A stretch of 64,000 nucleotides of DNA from Pseudonocardiales bacterium (GCA_019243635.1 JAFAUB010000034.1:28615-92614); one strand, 5' to 3'; numbered from the stretch's first letter, positions 36,912 to 46,022 are shown. Made by a program: numbers and translations. Notes: generated from the sequence alone by a model not told the origin.

Positions 36912-37741
36912 GGACCACCACCGTGATGCGCACCGAGCGTGCCGCCGAGATGGTGCGGGGGCCGTCGGGGGTGCTGATGCTGCGCTCGTTCGGCTCGGTG
37001 CTGCGCCGCGACATCACGGTCACCGGCAAGGACCCGGTGGCGTTCCTGGCCCAGGTGCTGCTGCAGCCGGTGTTGTTCCTGTTCGTGTTCGGCAGGCTGC
37101 TGACCGGCCTGGGCTACCTCAGCGGTGGCTACGCCAGCCTGCTGTTCCCCGGCCTGGTCGCGCTGACCGCGACCGTCACCGCGATCCAGGCGAGCGCGTT
37201 CCACCTGGTCGCGGAGTTCGGTTGGACCAGGGAGATCGAGGACCGGCTGCTGGCCCCGCTACCGTTATGGGCGGTCGCGGCGGAGAAGGTGGTCTTCGCC
37301 GCGATACAGGCACTGGTCGCCGCCGCGGTGATGTTCCCGATCGGCATCGGCGTGCTCGGCTCGGTCCCCTACCGGGCCGCCGGGCTGGGGCTGCTGGCCG
37401 GTGTGTTGGGGCTCGGCAGCCTGGTCGGGGCGTGCATCGGCCTCACGATCGGCACCTTCGTGCCACCGACGAAGATCAGCCTCGGATTCGCGCTGATCTT
37501 CACCCCACTGCTGTTCACCAGCGCCACCCAGTACCCCTGGCCGTTGCTGACGCACCTGCGGTGGTTCCAGGTGCTGACCGCCGCCAACCCGATCACCTAC
37601 GTCAGCGAGGGCATGCGGGCCACCCTGGCGCCCGCCATCCCGCACATCCCGGGTTGGGTCTGCCTGCTCACGCTGACCGGCTCGCTGGTCCTCTTCGCCA
37701 CCATCGGCATGATCGGTTTCCGTCGCTGCGCCATCGACTAG
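36908..37741 (+). CDS. ABC-2 type transporter permease
   Basis: A 277-residue integral membrane protein with six predicted membrane segments and the ABC-2 layout, including a periplasm-facing loop (TKISLGFALIFTPLLFTSA) before the fifth segment. The GTG start overlaps the ATPase stop. The two proteins form an exporter of the DrrAB/daunorubicin-resistance style. Confidence 0.9.
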   Translation: MRTTTVMRTERAAEMVRGPSGVLMLRSFGSVLRRDITVTGKDPVAFLAQVLLQPVLFLFVFGRLLTGLGYLSGGYASLLFPGLVALTATVTAIQASAFHLVAEFGWTREIEDRLLAPLPLWAVAAEKVVFAAIQALVAAAVMFPIGIGVLGSVPYRAAGLGLLAGVLGLGSLVGACIGLTIGTFVPPTKISLGFALIFTPLLFTSATQYPWPLLTHLRWFQVLTAANPITYVSEGMRATLAPAIPHIPGWVCLLTLTGSLVLFATIGMIGFRRCAID

Positions 37742-37843
37742 CGGAGGTATCTGGCAGCCACTGGCGGCTCTCCTGTCTTGGCGGCCCCGGTTCACGACGG
37801 GATCATTCGGTCGGTGGGCCGTGCCGCGCGAGGGGGGAAGCCG

Positions 37844-39232
37844 ATGACGAGCAGGCAAGCGGCGACGCCGGGCACGGCGGGGAGGCGCCGGGTGACGGGG
37901 GGCGTCAGTGGCGACGGGGCGTCGCCGGCCGGTCAGCGACGGCGGGCGGTGCTGGCGAGCACGGTCGGCACGGCGATCGAGCTGTATGACTTCTTCCTCT
38001 ACGGTACCGCGGCGGCGCTGGTGTTCCCCGAGCTGTTCTTTCCTGAGCAGTCGGCGTCGGCCGGGGTGCTGGCCGCGTTCGGGACGTACTTCGTCGGGTT
38101 CGCCGCCCGGCCGGTCGGGGCGGCGGTCTTCGGGCACTTCGGGGACCGGCTGGGGCGCAGGTCCACGCTGATCGCGACGCTGATGCTCGGTGGGGTCGCC
38201 ACGTTCCTCATCGGCTGCCTGCCCGACTACGCGACGATCGGGTTCGCCGCGCCGGTGTCGCTGGTCGTGCTGCGGGTGATCCAGGGTATCGGCGTGGGCG
38301 GGGAGTGGGGCGGCTCGGTGCTGCTGGCGATGGAGTGGGGCTCGGTGCGCCGGCGCGGGCTGACGGCCAGCTGGCCGCACCTGGGTACGCCGATCGGGCT
38401 GCTGCTGTCCACCGGCATGGTCAAGCTGCTGTCCGCCACCACCGGAGCCGGCTTCGCCACCTGGGGCTGGCGGGTGCCGTTCCTGGCCAGCGCGATCCTG
38501 GTCGGGATCGGCCTGTACATGCGGCTGAAGGTGGCCGAGAGCCCGGAGTTCACCCAGCTCAAACAGCAGCGAAGGGTGGTCCGACGGCCGGTGTGGCAGG
38601 TCATCCGAGAGCACCCGAGGGAGATCCTCACGGTGATCTTCGTCCGACTGTCGGAACAGGCACCGTTCTACCTGTTCGTCACCTTCGTCCTCGCCTACGG
38701 CACCGGGCAGCTCCACCTGGCCCGCGGCGGGTTGCTCGATGACACCCTGATCGCCGCAGCCATCGGCCTGGTCAGCGTGCCGTTCTTCGGCTACCTGTCC
38801 GACCTGGTCGGGCGCCGGGTGATGTACGGGATCGGCGTCGCGGCCACCGCCGCAGTCGCGTTCCCCTACTTCGGACTGCTCAACACCGGGGCCTCCGGGC
38901 TGGTACTGCTCGGCGTCATCCTGTCGCTGCTCTGCCATGACATGCAGTACGGCCCGCAGGCTGCGCTGATCGCGGAGAGCTTCGGCACCAGCCTCCGCTA
39001 CTCCGGCGCTGGGCTGGGCTACCAGCTCGCCGGTGTCATCGCCGGCGGCCCGGCCCCGCTGATCGCCGCCGCGATCCTGGCCACCACCGGGTCGAGCACC
39101 GGCATCAGCTGGTACATCGTCGGCTGCGCGGTGCTGTCCATGACCGCGCTGGCGCTGATGCCCCGACCGCAGCCGCTCGTGGCGCGAACCGGCGGCTCAC
39201 CCCGAGATGGTTCTGATAACTGTTATCAGTAG
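37844..39232 (+). CDS. MFS transporter, metabolite:H+ symporter (MHS) family
   Basis: A 462-residue, 12-segment major facilitator of the MHS/ShiA-ProP group. Family motifs include IELYDFFLYGTAAALVFPELFF, the loop 2-3 motif GHFGDRLGRRSTL and IQGIGVGGEWGG. Substrates in this family are carboxylates, shikimate or betaines; the sequence does not say which. The ATG at 37844 is chosen for the GAGGGGGGAAG site. Its last codons contain a 17-bp palindrome. Confidence 0.88.
   Translation: MTSRQAATPGTAGRRRVTGGVSGDGASPAGQRRRAVLASTVGTAIELYDFFLYGTAAALVFPELFFPEQSASAGVLAAFGTYFVGFAARPVGAAVFGHFGDRLGRRSTLIATLMLGGVATFLIGCLPDYATIGFAAPVSLVVLRVIQGIGVGGEWGGSVLLAMEWGSVRRRGLTASWPHLGTPIGLLLSTGMVKLLSATTGAGFATWGWRVPFLASAILVGIGLYMRLKVAESPEFTQLKQQRRVVRRPVWQVIREHPREILTVIFVRLSEQAPFYLFVTFVLAYGTGQLHLARGGLLDDTLIAAAIGLVSVPFFGYLSDLVGRRVMYGIGVAATAAVAFPYFGLLNTGASGLVLLGVILSLLCHDMQYGPQAALIAESFGTSLRYSGAGLGYQLAGVIAGGPAPLIAAAILATTGSSTGISWYIVGCAVLSMTALALMPRPQPLVARTGGSPRDGSDNCYQ
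39213..39229. promoter_or_regulatory. Perfect 17-bp palindrome CTGATAAC-T-GTTATCAG
   Basis: A perfect 8-bp dyad with a 1-nt centre, AT-rich against its surroundings, at the 3' end of the MFS gene and 46 bp before the CooC-like ATPase start. Its size and centre suit a dimeric repressor operator over the ATPase promoter, though it could be the end of a decayed repeat. Confidence 0.45.
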
Positions 39233-39274
39233 TCTCGTGGCTTCCCGGCCCCACCCGCGTTGCTTGGAGGACGT

Positions 39275-40261
39275 TTGAAGATCGCACTGGTTGGCAAGGG
39301 CGGCAGCGGCAAGACCACCCTGGCCGCGTTGCTCGTACGCCGCCTGGTGGCCGCCGGTCGCCCGGTGCTGGCGCTGGACGCCGACATCAACCAGCACCTG
39401 GCCGTCGCGCTGGGCGCGACCGAGGCCGACGCGGCCGCGCTGCCGACCCTGGCCGCGCACCTGCCGCTGATCAAGGACTACCTGCGGGGAGTCAACCCGC
39501 GGATCGCCTCGGCCGAGGTGATGGTCAAGACCACCCCGCCGGGGGCGGGATCGCGACTGCTCCGCGTCGTGGAGCGCAACCCGATCTACGACGCGTGCGT
39601 GCGAGAGGTCGACGGGGTGGCCCTGGCGGTGACCGGTCCGTTCGCCGAGGGCGATCTGGGGGTGGCCTGCTACCACTCCAAGGTCGGGGCGGTGGAACTG
39701 CTGCTCAACCATCTCGTCGACGGCGCGCGGGAGTACGTGGTGGTGGATATGACCGCCGGCGCCGACTCCTTCGCCTCCGGGCTGTTCACCCGCTTCGATG
39801 TGACGTTCGTGGTCTGCGAGCCCACTCTGCGCAGCGTCGGGGTGTACCGCCAGTACTGCGGCTACGCTCGCGAGTTCGGGGTGCGGATCGCGGTTGTGGG
39901 CAACAAGGTCTCCGATGAGGAGGACGCCGCGTTCCTGCGCGCGCAGATCGGCGCCGACCTGGTCGGCGTGGTGAGTCGCTCCGCGCACGTCCGCGCCGCC
40001 GAGCGCGGTGAGGTCCGCCCGATCGGTGCGCTGGAGCCGGCCAACGTGGCCACGCTGGACGCGATGCGCGACGTGGTGGACGGCACCGCCAAGGACTGGG
40101 AGACCTACCAGCACCAGGCCGTCGAGTTCCACCTGCGTAACGCCGCCGCCTGGGCCAACGACCGCACCGGGTGCGATCTGGCCGATCAGGTCGACCCGGG
40201 CTTCGTGCACGGTCCCGAGGCGCTCGCTCGGTCGGAGGAGCTGCCGGCTACCACGCCCTGA
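39275..40261 (+). CDS. CooC/MinD-like P-loop ATPase
   Basis: A 328-residue SIMIBI-class ATPase with deviant Walker A GKGGSGKTT at the N-terminus, DADINQHL as switch I, and VVVDMTAGADSFASG. It resembles the nickel-insertion ATPase CooC of carbon monoxide dehydrogenase maturation and ArsA/MinD relatives. No dehydrogenase is nearby. The TTG at 39275 has a good GGAGG site; other starts leave no ribosome site. Confidence 0.75.
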   Translation: MKIALVGKGGSGKTTLAALLVRRLVAAGRPVLALDADINQHLAVALGATEADAAALPTLAAHLPLIKDYLRGVNPRIASAEVMVKTTPPGAGSRLLRVVERNPIYDACVREVDGVALAVTGPFAEGDLGVACYHSKVGAVELLLNHLVDGAREYVVVDMTAGADSFASGLFTRFDVTFVVCEPTLRSVGVYRQYCGYAREFGVRIAVVGNKVSDEEDAAFLRAQIGADLVGVVSRSAHVRAAERGEVRPIGALEPANVATLDAMRDVVDGTAKDWETYQHQAVEFHLRNAAAWANDRTGCDLADQVDPGFVHGPEALARSEELPATTP

Positions 40262-40352
40262 CGCACGCGCCCACGCCGGAAGAAGCACCAGCCTCACGAC
40301 GCGGTACCGCAGCGCTGCGTATCTGCGCGGGCGGTCCGCTGCTCTGTGAGAT

Positions 40353-41234
40353 ATGCGGAAGAAGAGGGCGAGCGGCTCGCCGGGGACCCACGACACGCCG
40401 TTCATCCCGGGCTCGGTGTGGTGGATCGATGTGTCGAGCACCGATCCGGCGGGGAGTCGGGATTTCTATGCCGGGCTGTTCGGCTGGAGCTACCAGGTCG
40501 ACCCGGACCCACGCCGTCGGCTGTACACCACCGCCTTGCTCACGGGCCGACCGGTGGCGGGCCTGGCGGGTGTTCCGCTGCCGGCGCGGTGGCCGGCGGC
40601 CTGGATGGTGTACCTGGCCAGCGCCAACATCGAGTACACCGCCCAGGTGTTCACGCAGGGGGGCGGGCGGGTGTTGGCCGGGCCGGTGGATGTCCCCGGG
40701 CAAGGCAGAATGCTCGCCGGAGTGGACCCGACCGGTGCAGTGATCGGTTTCTGGCAGCCCGCAGGCCGGTGGATGGTGCACACCACCGGCCCCGGGGCAT
40801 TGTCGTGGGCGGAGCTGAACACCTGGGACGGTCCTCGGGCTGATGAGTTCTTCGCGACCCTGTTCGGCTACCGTCAGCGGCAGATCGGGGACGGCATCGA
40901 GGTGGACTACACCACCTGGTCACGTGGTGGGCGCACGATGCTGGGCAGGCTGCAGATGAACGAGGACTGGGCGTGCCCTGACGACCTCGGCGCGCACTGG
41001 CTGCCGTATTTCGCGGTGGACCCGAGGAGCGGCATCGACGCCGCGGTCGACCGGGTCCTGGAGCTGGGCGGGTGGGTCGACTTTGATCCCTACGACAGCG
41101 AGCTGGGCCGGATCGCGCGGGTCGCCGACCCCTCCGGGGCCGCCTTCGCGCTGATCGACCCTACCCAGCGGCTCGAACCGGCCACCGACCTTCCGGTGGG
41201 CTCAGCCGGGGTGGACGACCCCTACGACGACTGA
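40353..41234 (+). CDS. Two-domain VOC (glyoxalase/bleomycin-resistance fold) protein
   Basis: A 293-residue protein with two vicinal-oxygen-chelate modules: residues ~20-135 (VWWIDVSSTDPAGSRDFYAGLFGW) and ~145-270 (LSWAELNTWDGPRADEFFATLFGY). This arrangement matches actinobacterial hydroxylase- or CFP-30B-type VOC proteins of uncertain reaction. Metal ligands are not obvious in both halves. It is followed by MarR, which may regulate it. Confidence 0.8.
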   Translation: MRKKRASGSPGTHDTPFIPGSVWWIDVSSTDPAGSRDFYAGLFGWSYQVDPDPRRRLYTTALLTGRPVAGLAGVPLPARWPAAWMVYLASANIEYTAQVFTQGGGRVLAGPVDVPGQGRMLAGVDPTGAVIGFWQPAGRWMVHTTGPGALSWAELNTWDGPRADEFFATLFGYRQRQIGDGIEVDYTTWSRGGRTMLGRLQMNEDWACPDDLGAHWLPYFAVDPRSGIDAAVDRVLELGGWVDFDPYDSELGRIARVADPSGAAFALIDPTQRLEPATDLPVGSAGVDDPYDD

Positions 41235-41274
41235 ACGGTGACGACTGAACCGTGACGACTGAACCGTGACGATG
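41225..41274 (+). repeat. 14-bp tandem repeat at the VOC stop codon
   Basis: GTGACGACTGAACC is repeated in tandem (41238-41251, 41252-41265), with partial copies on either side. The VOC stop TGA lies in the first partial unit. Confidence 0.75.
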
Positions 41275-41413
41275 AGCCTCCGGCTGGGCGGAGCACTCGG
41301 TGGGCTCGGCGTCAGACCGCTGTCAGAAAGTCACCAGGTTGCCCCGAATCAGTGACCACCAGTGGGTTCTTGCGTCCGACCGCTTTCGCTGGTTCCATGA
41401 ACGAACGTGGGCG

Positions 41414-41884
41414 ATGGGGGTCACGAATGCGGGTTCGTCCGGTCCAGACGAGGTCGTGCAGCTGATGGTGACGACTGAGGACGCCCGCTGGCTTGCCGGC
41501 TACCTGCGGAAGATGGTGTCGACCCGCCCCTCGGCGTGGGCCGGCAGTGAGCTGACCCTGTCCCAGCTGATCGCGCTGCACTTCATCAGCGCGAAGACCC
41601 CGATGACGCTGGTCGCGCTGTCCGAGGCACTGGGGACCCGACCACCGGCCACCTGCGCGATGGTCGATCGGCTCGCTCGGGCCGGGCTGGTCCGCCGCAC
41701 GCCGGACCCCAACGACCTGCGGCGGGTCCTGCTGGCCGTGACCAGTACGTCAGCCCAGATGATCGGCAAGATCGAGCCCGACACCGCCCGACGCCTGCAG
41801 GCGGTGCTGACCACCATGGGCTCGGCGGCTCAGCGCGTTCTCACCGAGGTTCTCAAGGACACCGCGCGGCGACTCGCCCGCTAG
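41414..41884 (+). CDS. MarR-family transcriptional regulator
   Basis: A 156-residue winged-helix regulator: LTLSQLIALHFISAKTPMTLVALSEALGT, then the recognition segment ATCAMVDRLARAGLVRR and wing TPDPNDLRRVLL, in the MarR order. The ATG at 41414 is preferred; the frame is open 38 codons upstream without a plausible start. It precedes the S9 peptidase gene by 27 bp. The effector is unknown. Confidence 0.82.
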   Translation: MGVTNAGSSGPDEVVQLMVTTEDARWLAGYLRKMVSTRPSAWAGSELTLSQLIALHFISAKTPMTLVALSEALGTRPPATCAMVDRLARAGLVRRTPDPNDLRRVLLAVTSTSAQMIGKIEPDTARRLQAVLTTMGSAAQRVLTEVLKDTARRLAR

Positions 41885-41911
41885 CCGACTTGGGGCCCGA
41901 GCGGACGGGCG

Positions 41912-43840
41912 ATGCGGCACTATCGGGGCGTGAACGCAGCGCCGCATTCCGCGACCGTCCCTGATGTCCTGTTCGACGACCCGGACGCGGAGGCCCGCTG
42001 GCGGGCCCGGTTCACCGCACCCCGGGTCAACCTGCCGCAGTGGGCCCGAGACGCCCCCGACCGCAGCCTGTACACCTCCAACGCGTCGGGTACCTGGGAG
42101 GTCTACGCCTGGGACCGCGCCACCGGCACGCACCGGCAGGTCACCGACCGGCCGCACGGCACCCACATCGCCACCATCACGCCCGACGGTGACCAGGTGT
42201 GGTGGTTCGCCGACACCGACGGCGACGAGTTCGGCAGCTGGGTGAGCGAGCTGTTCGGCGGGCGACCCGTTGACGAGCAGCCCCAGCAGGCCGTGCCGGG
42301 CACCGCGCCCGGCTATCCGGCCGGGCTGGCCCTCGGCCGGCGCACCGCCGCGGTCGGCGTCGCCACCGATGAGGGCACCGCGGTGTGGGTCTCGCGGGAG
42401 GGCACCGCCACGGTCGTCTACCGCAGCGAGTACGACGCCGGGGTGGGCGCCCTGTCCCGCGACGAGCGGCTGCTCGCGATCATGCATTCCGAGCACGGTG
42501 ACTCCCGGCATCCCGCGATCCGGGTGCTCGACACGGCTGCGGACACCGCCGGCTCGCCGGTCGCCGAGAAGTGGGACGGTCCCGGCAAGGGGGTGGAGGT
42601 GCTCGGCTTCGCCCCTCTGGAGGGCGACGCCCGGCTGCTGCTCGTCCACGAGCGCCGCGGCCGCCAAGAGCTGCTGATCTGGGACGTCGTGGCGGACACC
42701 GAGACCGAGATCGCGCTGGAGCTGCCCGGTGAGCTGACCGCCGACTGGTATCCCGACGGCGCCGCGCTGCTCGTCGTGCACCAGCACGCGGCCCGCTCCA
42801 CGCTGCACCGATACCAGCTGGCCACCGGCGAGCTGACCGCGCTGAGCATCCCCCCCGGTACGGTCGGCGGTGCTGCGGTCCGGCCGGATGGCACCGTGGA
42901 GTACGCCTGGTCCTGCGCCGCCCAACCGCCCAGCATCCGCGCACTGCACCCCGACGGCACCGACCGCGCGCTGCTGCAGCCCCAGGGTGAGCCGGCGCCC
43001 GGCTCGCAACCCCTGGTGGACCGGTTCGTGCCGACTCCGTACGGGGCCGTGCACGCCCTGGTAGCCACGCCGAACGGCGCCCCCGAGGGCCCGCTGCCCA
43101 CCGTGTTCCTGCTACACGGCGGGCCGCATGCGGCCGACGAGGACAGCTTCTGCGCGGACCGAGCACTCTGGCTGGACGCGGGCTTCGCCGTCGTGCACGT
43201 CAACTACCGCGGCTCAACCGGCTACGGCTGCGCCTGGCGTGACGCGATCGAGGGCCGCCCGGGACTGACCGAACTGGAGGATCTCGCGGCCGTGCACGAC
43301 TGGGCGGTCTCCAGCGGGTTCGCCGACCCGTCCGCATGCCTCCTGGAGGGCTGGTCATGGGGTGGCTACCTGGTCCTGCTCGCTGTCGGGATCCAGCCGC
43401 GGCGCTGGGCGGCCGGGGTGGCCGGGATCCCGGTGGCCGACTTCGTGGCCGCCTACGCCGACGAGATGGAGCCGCTGCGGGCCTTCGACCGCGCTCTGTT
43501 CGGCGGCTCGCCCCAGGAGCTGCCCGAGCTCTACCGGGCGGCCTCTCCGATCAACTACGTGGTCGACGTGCGCGCTCCGATCCTGCTACTGGCCGGGGAG
43601 AACGATCCGCGCTGCCCGGTCCGCCAGATCGACAACTACCTCGCCCGGCTCACCGAGCTCGGCAAGCCCTACCGGTGCTACCGCTACGACGCGGGGCATG
43701 GGTCGCTGGTGGTGGCCGAGACCTTGCGGCATGCCGCCGTTGAGGTGGCGTTCGTCCGTGAAGTGCTCGGCACGACTGCCGGCTCGGCTGGCGGTGGCTC
43801 GACTGCCGGCTCGGCCGGCGGTACGCGTTCAGCGGTCTGA
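41912..43840 (+). CDS. Prolyl-oligopeptidase-family (S9) serine peptidase
   Basis: A 642-residue cytoplasmic peptidase. A beta-propeller (about 40-370) filters peptides; the alpha/beta hydrolase domain carries Ser482 in GWSWGG, Asp565 in ENDPRC and His596 in DAGHGS, a complete triad. NYRGSTGYG is the usual pre-nucleophile segment. No signal peptide. Two GCCGGC palindromes encode a C-terminal AGSAGGGSTAGSAGG tail outside the fold. The GTG at 41930 is an alternative start. Confidence 0.92.
   Translation: MRHYRGVNAAPHSATVPDVLFDDPDAEARWRARFTAPRVNLPQWARDAPDRSLYTSNASGTWEVYAWDRATGTHRQVTDRPHGTHIATITPDGDQVWWFADTDGDEFGSWVSELFGGRPVDEQPQQAVPGTAPGYPAGLALGRRTAAVGVATDEGTAVWVSREGTATVVYRSEYDAGVGALSRDERLLAIMHSEHGDSRHPAIRVLDTAADTAGSPVAEKWDGPGKGVEVLGFAPLEGDARLLLVHERRGRQELLIWDVVADTETEIALELPGELTADWYPDGAALLVVHQHAARSTLHRYQLATGELTALSIPPGTVGGAAVRPDGTVEYAWSCAAQPPSIRALHPDGTDRALLQPQGEPAPGSQPLVDRFVPTPYGAVHALVATPNGAPEGPLPTVFLLHGGPHAADEDSFCADRALWLDAGFAVVHVNYRGSTGYGCAWRDAIEGRPGLTELEDLAAVHDWAVSSGFADPSACLLEGWSWGGYLVLLAVGIQPRRWAAGVAGIPVADFVAAYADEMEPLRAFDRALFGGSPQELPELYRAASPINYVVDVRAPILLLAGENDPRCPVRQIDNYLARLTELGKPYRCYRYDAGHGSLVVAETLRHAAVEVAFVREVLGTTAGSAGGGSTAGSAGGTRSAV
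43778..43819 (+). repeat. Two GCCGGC palindromes at the end of the S9 peptidase gene
   Basis: GCCGGCTCGGCTGGC (43778-43792, one mismatch) and GCCGGCTCGGCCGGC (43805-43819), spaced 27 bp exactly as in hpnE, encode AGSAGGGSTAGSAGG at the C-terminus. Confidence 0.85.
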
Positions 43841-43918
43841 TTGTGGTCGGGTGGACGTTACCCTTGGTCAACGTGGCGGTAATGCCAACAGCGGAAGCTG
43901 GGCCAGGAGGTGGTCACC

Positions 43919-44971
43919 GTGACCCTGTGGCGGCTGCACGTCGATGTGGCCGATCAACCCGGCCGGCTGGGCGCGCTCGCCGGGGTGATCGGCGGATGCG
44001 GGGCGAACATCGTCTCCCTGCACGTGGTCGGGGAACCGTCCCAGGACGGGGCGGTGACAGATGAGCTGCTGGTCCGGGTGCCACCGCAGCTCGCGGTGCC
44101 GGCACTGGTGGAAGCCGTCGAGGCCGCTGGGTTCCGGGTCACGGTGGTGGTGCAGGCCGACGCGCAGGCGCTGGCCGATCCGGTGACCACCGCGCTGGCG
44201 CTGGCGCACTGCGTGGCGGTCGACCCGGGCAGCGCCGCGCGGGCGGTGGCTGCCCTGCTGCGCGCTGAGCTGGCCGGGGACGGCGCGCCACCGACCGCGC
44301 ATCACGCCGAGGTCGGCACCGGAGCGACGCGGGTGCGGCTACGGCGCGGCTGGCCGTTCACCGCCACCGAGATCTCCCGGGCTGCGGCGCTGCTCGAGCT
44401 CGCTGGGTCCTCCGACGGGCGGATATTTGCGCCATCACGAGCCAGTGTGCAGCTGACTGACGGGGCCGAGGTGGTATTACGGGCCGCCACGGCCGCAGAT
44501 GCGCCGCTGGTCGCCGCGCTGCACGCGCGCTGCTCCCCGCACACCCGGGCGCTGCGTTCGCTGCCCACCAGGCCGGTCCTGGCCGCGGCGCTGCTGCGGC
44601 AGCTGATCGGTGCCGACGGCTCCATCAGCGTGCTCGCGGTGACCACCGACGGTGGTGCCGCGGTCGGGCTGGCGAACCTGGTCCACACCGGAGCGGGCAC
44701 GGCCGAGGTCGCGCTCCTGGTGGAGGACATCTGGCAGGGCCGGGGGGTAGGCACGGCGCTGGCCCGCAAACTGGTGGAGCTGGCCCGAACCGATCAGGTC
44801 ACCGAGATCACTGCGGTGTCGCAGGCGGGCAACGGCGTGCTGACCCGGGTGTTGCGCCGGGCCGGGCTGCGCCCGCGCGGCCGGTTGGAGGGCGGCGCTC
44901 TGCGGGTCCGGGCCGCTCTGCTCCCCGAGGGACCCACCCCGAGCCCCCCACCCCAGGTCAGCCTGGCCTGA
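43919..44971 (+). CDS. ACT-domain plus GNAT acetyltransferase protein
   Basis: About 350 residues. The N-terminal ACT domain (VDVADQPGRLGALAGVIGGCGANIVSLHV) is a small-molecule sensor; the C-terminal GNAT domain (~185-335) has the acetyl-CoA loop WQGRGVGTALARKLVELA. Such fusions in actinobacteria are thought to be amino-acid-responsive protein acetyltransferases. The GTG at 43919 lies 8 nt after GGAGG. The target is unknown. Confidence 0.82.
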   Translation: MTLWRLHVDVADQPGRLGALAGVIGGCGANIVSLHVVGEPSQDGAVTDELLVRVPPQLAVPALVEAVEAAGFRVTVVVQADAQALADPVTTALALAHCVAVDPGSAARAVAALLRAELAGDGAPPTAHHAEVGTGATRVRLRRGWPFTATEISRAAALLELAGSSDGRIFAPSRASVQLTDGAEVVLRAATAADAPLVAALHARCSPHTRALRSLPTRPVLAAALLRQLIGADGSISVLAVTTDGGAAVGLANLVHTGAGTAEVALLVEDIWQGRGVGTALARKLVELARTDQVTEITAVSQAGNGVLTRVLRRAGLRPRGRLEGGALRVRAALLPEGPTPSPPPQVSLA

Positions 44972-44979
44972 ACCACCCG

Positions 44980-45276
44980 GTGCTCACGCTCGGCGCCAAG
45001 CCGGACATCGACAACTCGGCTCGGTACCCCCGCTCAACAGTGAAGATCGCTTCCTCCGACGCCTACAACACCGCCTTCGGCGACCGCCGCGTCATCGCCG
45101 TCGAAGTCGACTCCCACACGGTCTACCAAGGCGCCTACCGCGAACCCATCACCGACGCCGGCACCGCCCACCTCGACCGGCTCACCTGGGTCACCCGCCA
45201 CCAACTCACCGAGCTCCATCCTGACCGCCACGCCCACGTCACCAGCGTCATCCGAGAGCTGATCGGCAACACCTGA
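44980..45276 (+). CDS. Small protein, possibly PemK/MazF-like remnant
   Basis: A 98-residue ORF, weakly recognised. SSDAYNTAFGDRRVIAVEVD and the ending AHLDRLTWVTRHQLTELH recall the core and final helix of MazF/PemK toxins, but the N-terminal strand with the catalytic Arg pattern is unclear and no antitoxin ORF is adjacent. It starts 8 bp after the ACT-GNAT gene. It may be a decayed toxin or an unrelated gene. Confidence 0.4.
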   Translation: MLTLGAKPDIDNSARYPRSTVKIASSDAYNTAFGDRRVIAVEVDSHTVYQGAYREPITDAGTAHLDRLTWVTRHQLTELHPDRHAHVTSVIRELIGNT

Positions 45277-45297
45277 CCGGGCTCGGTAGGCGCCGGC

Positions 45298-45864
45298 TTA
45301 AGAGGTTCCGCGGTGGTCCTGCGCGAACCGCACCACCTGCTCCCCGATCGTGCGCAGTGCGCGGTCGACCGCGGGATCGGAGGGGGCGCCGTGGTCGTCG
45401 AAGCTCACCTCGGCGGAGTTCAGCGCCGCGCCCAACGGCGTGGGCCAGCCGCGCAGCGCGTGCACGATCGAGCGCAGCGCGGTGAGCGTGGTCACCGCCG
45501 CTTGCCAGCCCAGCGCCATGGCCACGCAGCCGACCGCCCGCCCGTCCAGGTAGGGCCGAGGGTCGGCGCGCAGGTCCTCGACGTAGTCCAGCGCGTTCTT
45601 GACCAGTCCGGAGACGGTGCCATGATAGCCCGGCGAGACCAGCACCACGCCATCCGCCTCCCGTAAAGCGTGCACCAGCCGGTGCGCCACCGTGCCGCGC
45701 TCATCCACGGCGGGGTCGTAGAACGGCAGGACCAGGGCCGTACCGGTGATCGCGACGGTCTCGGCACCGGCGAGGCGGGCACCCTGGAGAACCACGCTCA
45801 GCGCCCGCTCGGACTGCGAGTCCGCACGTATCGAACCACCGATGCCGACCACGGTGAGCCCCAT
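45298..45864 (-). CDS. NADPH-dependent FMN reductase
   Basis: A 188-residue flavodoxin-fold reductase. The FMN phosphate loop GGSIRADSQSERAL is at the N-terminus; SPGYHGTVSGLVKNALDYVED is the second FMN-binding segment, typical of SsuE/azoreductase-like enzymes. It would supply reduced flavin to a monooxygenase or detoxify quinones. It lies downstream of katA on the same strand but beyond a strong terminator, so it is probably separate. Confidence 0.88.
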   Translation of the reverse strand: MGLTVVGIGGSIRADSQSERALSVVLQGARLAGAETVAITGTALVLPFYDPAVDERGTVAHRLVHALREADGVVLVSPGYHGTVSGLVKNALDYVEDLRADPRPYLDGRAVGCVAMALGWQAAVTTLTALRSIVHALRGWPTPLGAALNSAEVSFDDHGAPSDPAVDRALRTIGEQVVRFAQDHRGTS

Positions 45865-45870
45865 GGCTGT

Positions 45871-45921
45871 CGACCTTACGACGCGGCGACCTCACGACGC
45901 GGCGACCTCACGACACCGCGA
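45871..45921 (+). repeat. Three-copy 16-bp tandem repeat
   Basis: Units of the form CGACCTCACGACGCGG occur three times in tandem just upstream of the FMN reductase start; the first and third are imperfect. Too few and too close for a CRISPR array. Confidence 0.65.
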
Positions 45922-45964
45922 GCTGACGACGCGGTGTCCACTCGTGGGCCCACCGCCGGGTGCG

Positions 45965-45999
45965 CGAGGGCCCGGCACCCCCAGCGTGCCGGGCCCTCG
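45965..45999 (-). terminator. Intrinsic terminator of katA
   Basis: A perfect 14-bp GC stem (CGAGGGCCCGGCAC and its complement) with a 7-nt loop, 23 bp after the catalase stop on the minus strand. Confidence 0.85.
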
Positions 46000-46022
46000 T
46001 CGGTATCCCCTCTGCTAGTCCC

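Noticed and set aside
37265..38938. 557-codon minus-strand frame over the ABC permease and MFS genes
   Set aside because: Antisense shadow, dominated by Gln/Arg/His/Pro, no domain.
45871..45921. Tandem repeats as a possible CRISPR array
   Set aside because: Only three imperfect 16-bp units with no spacers and no cas genes.
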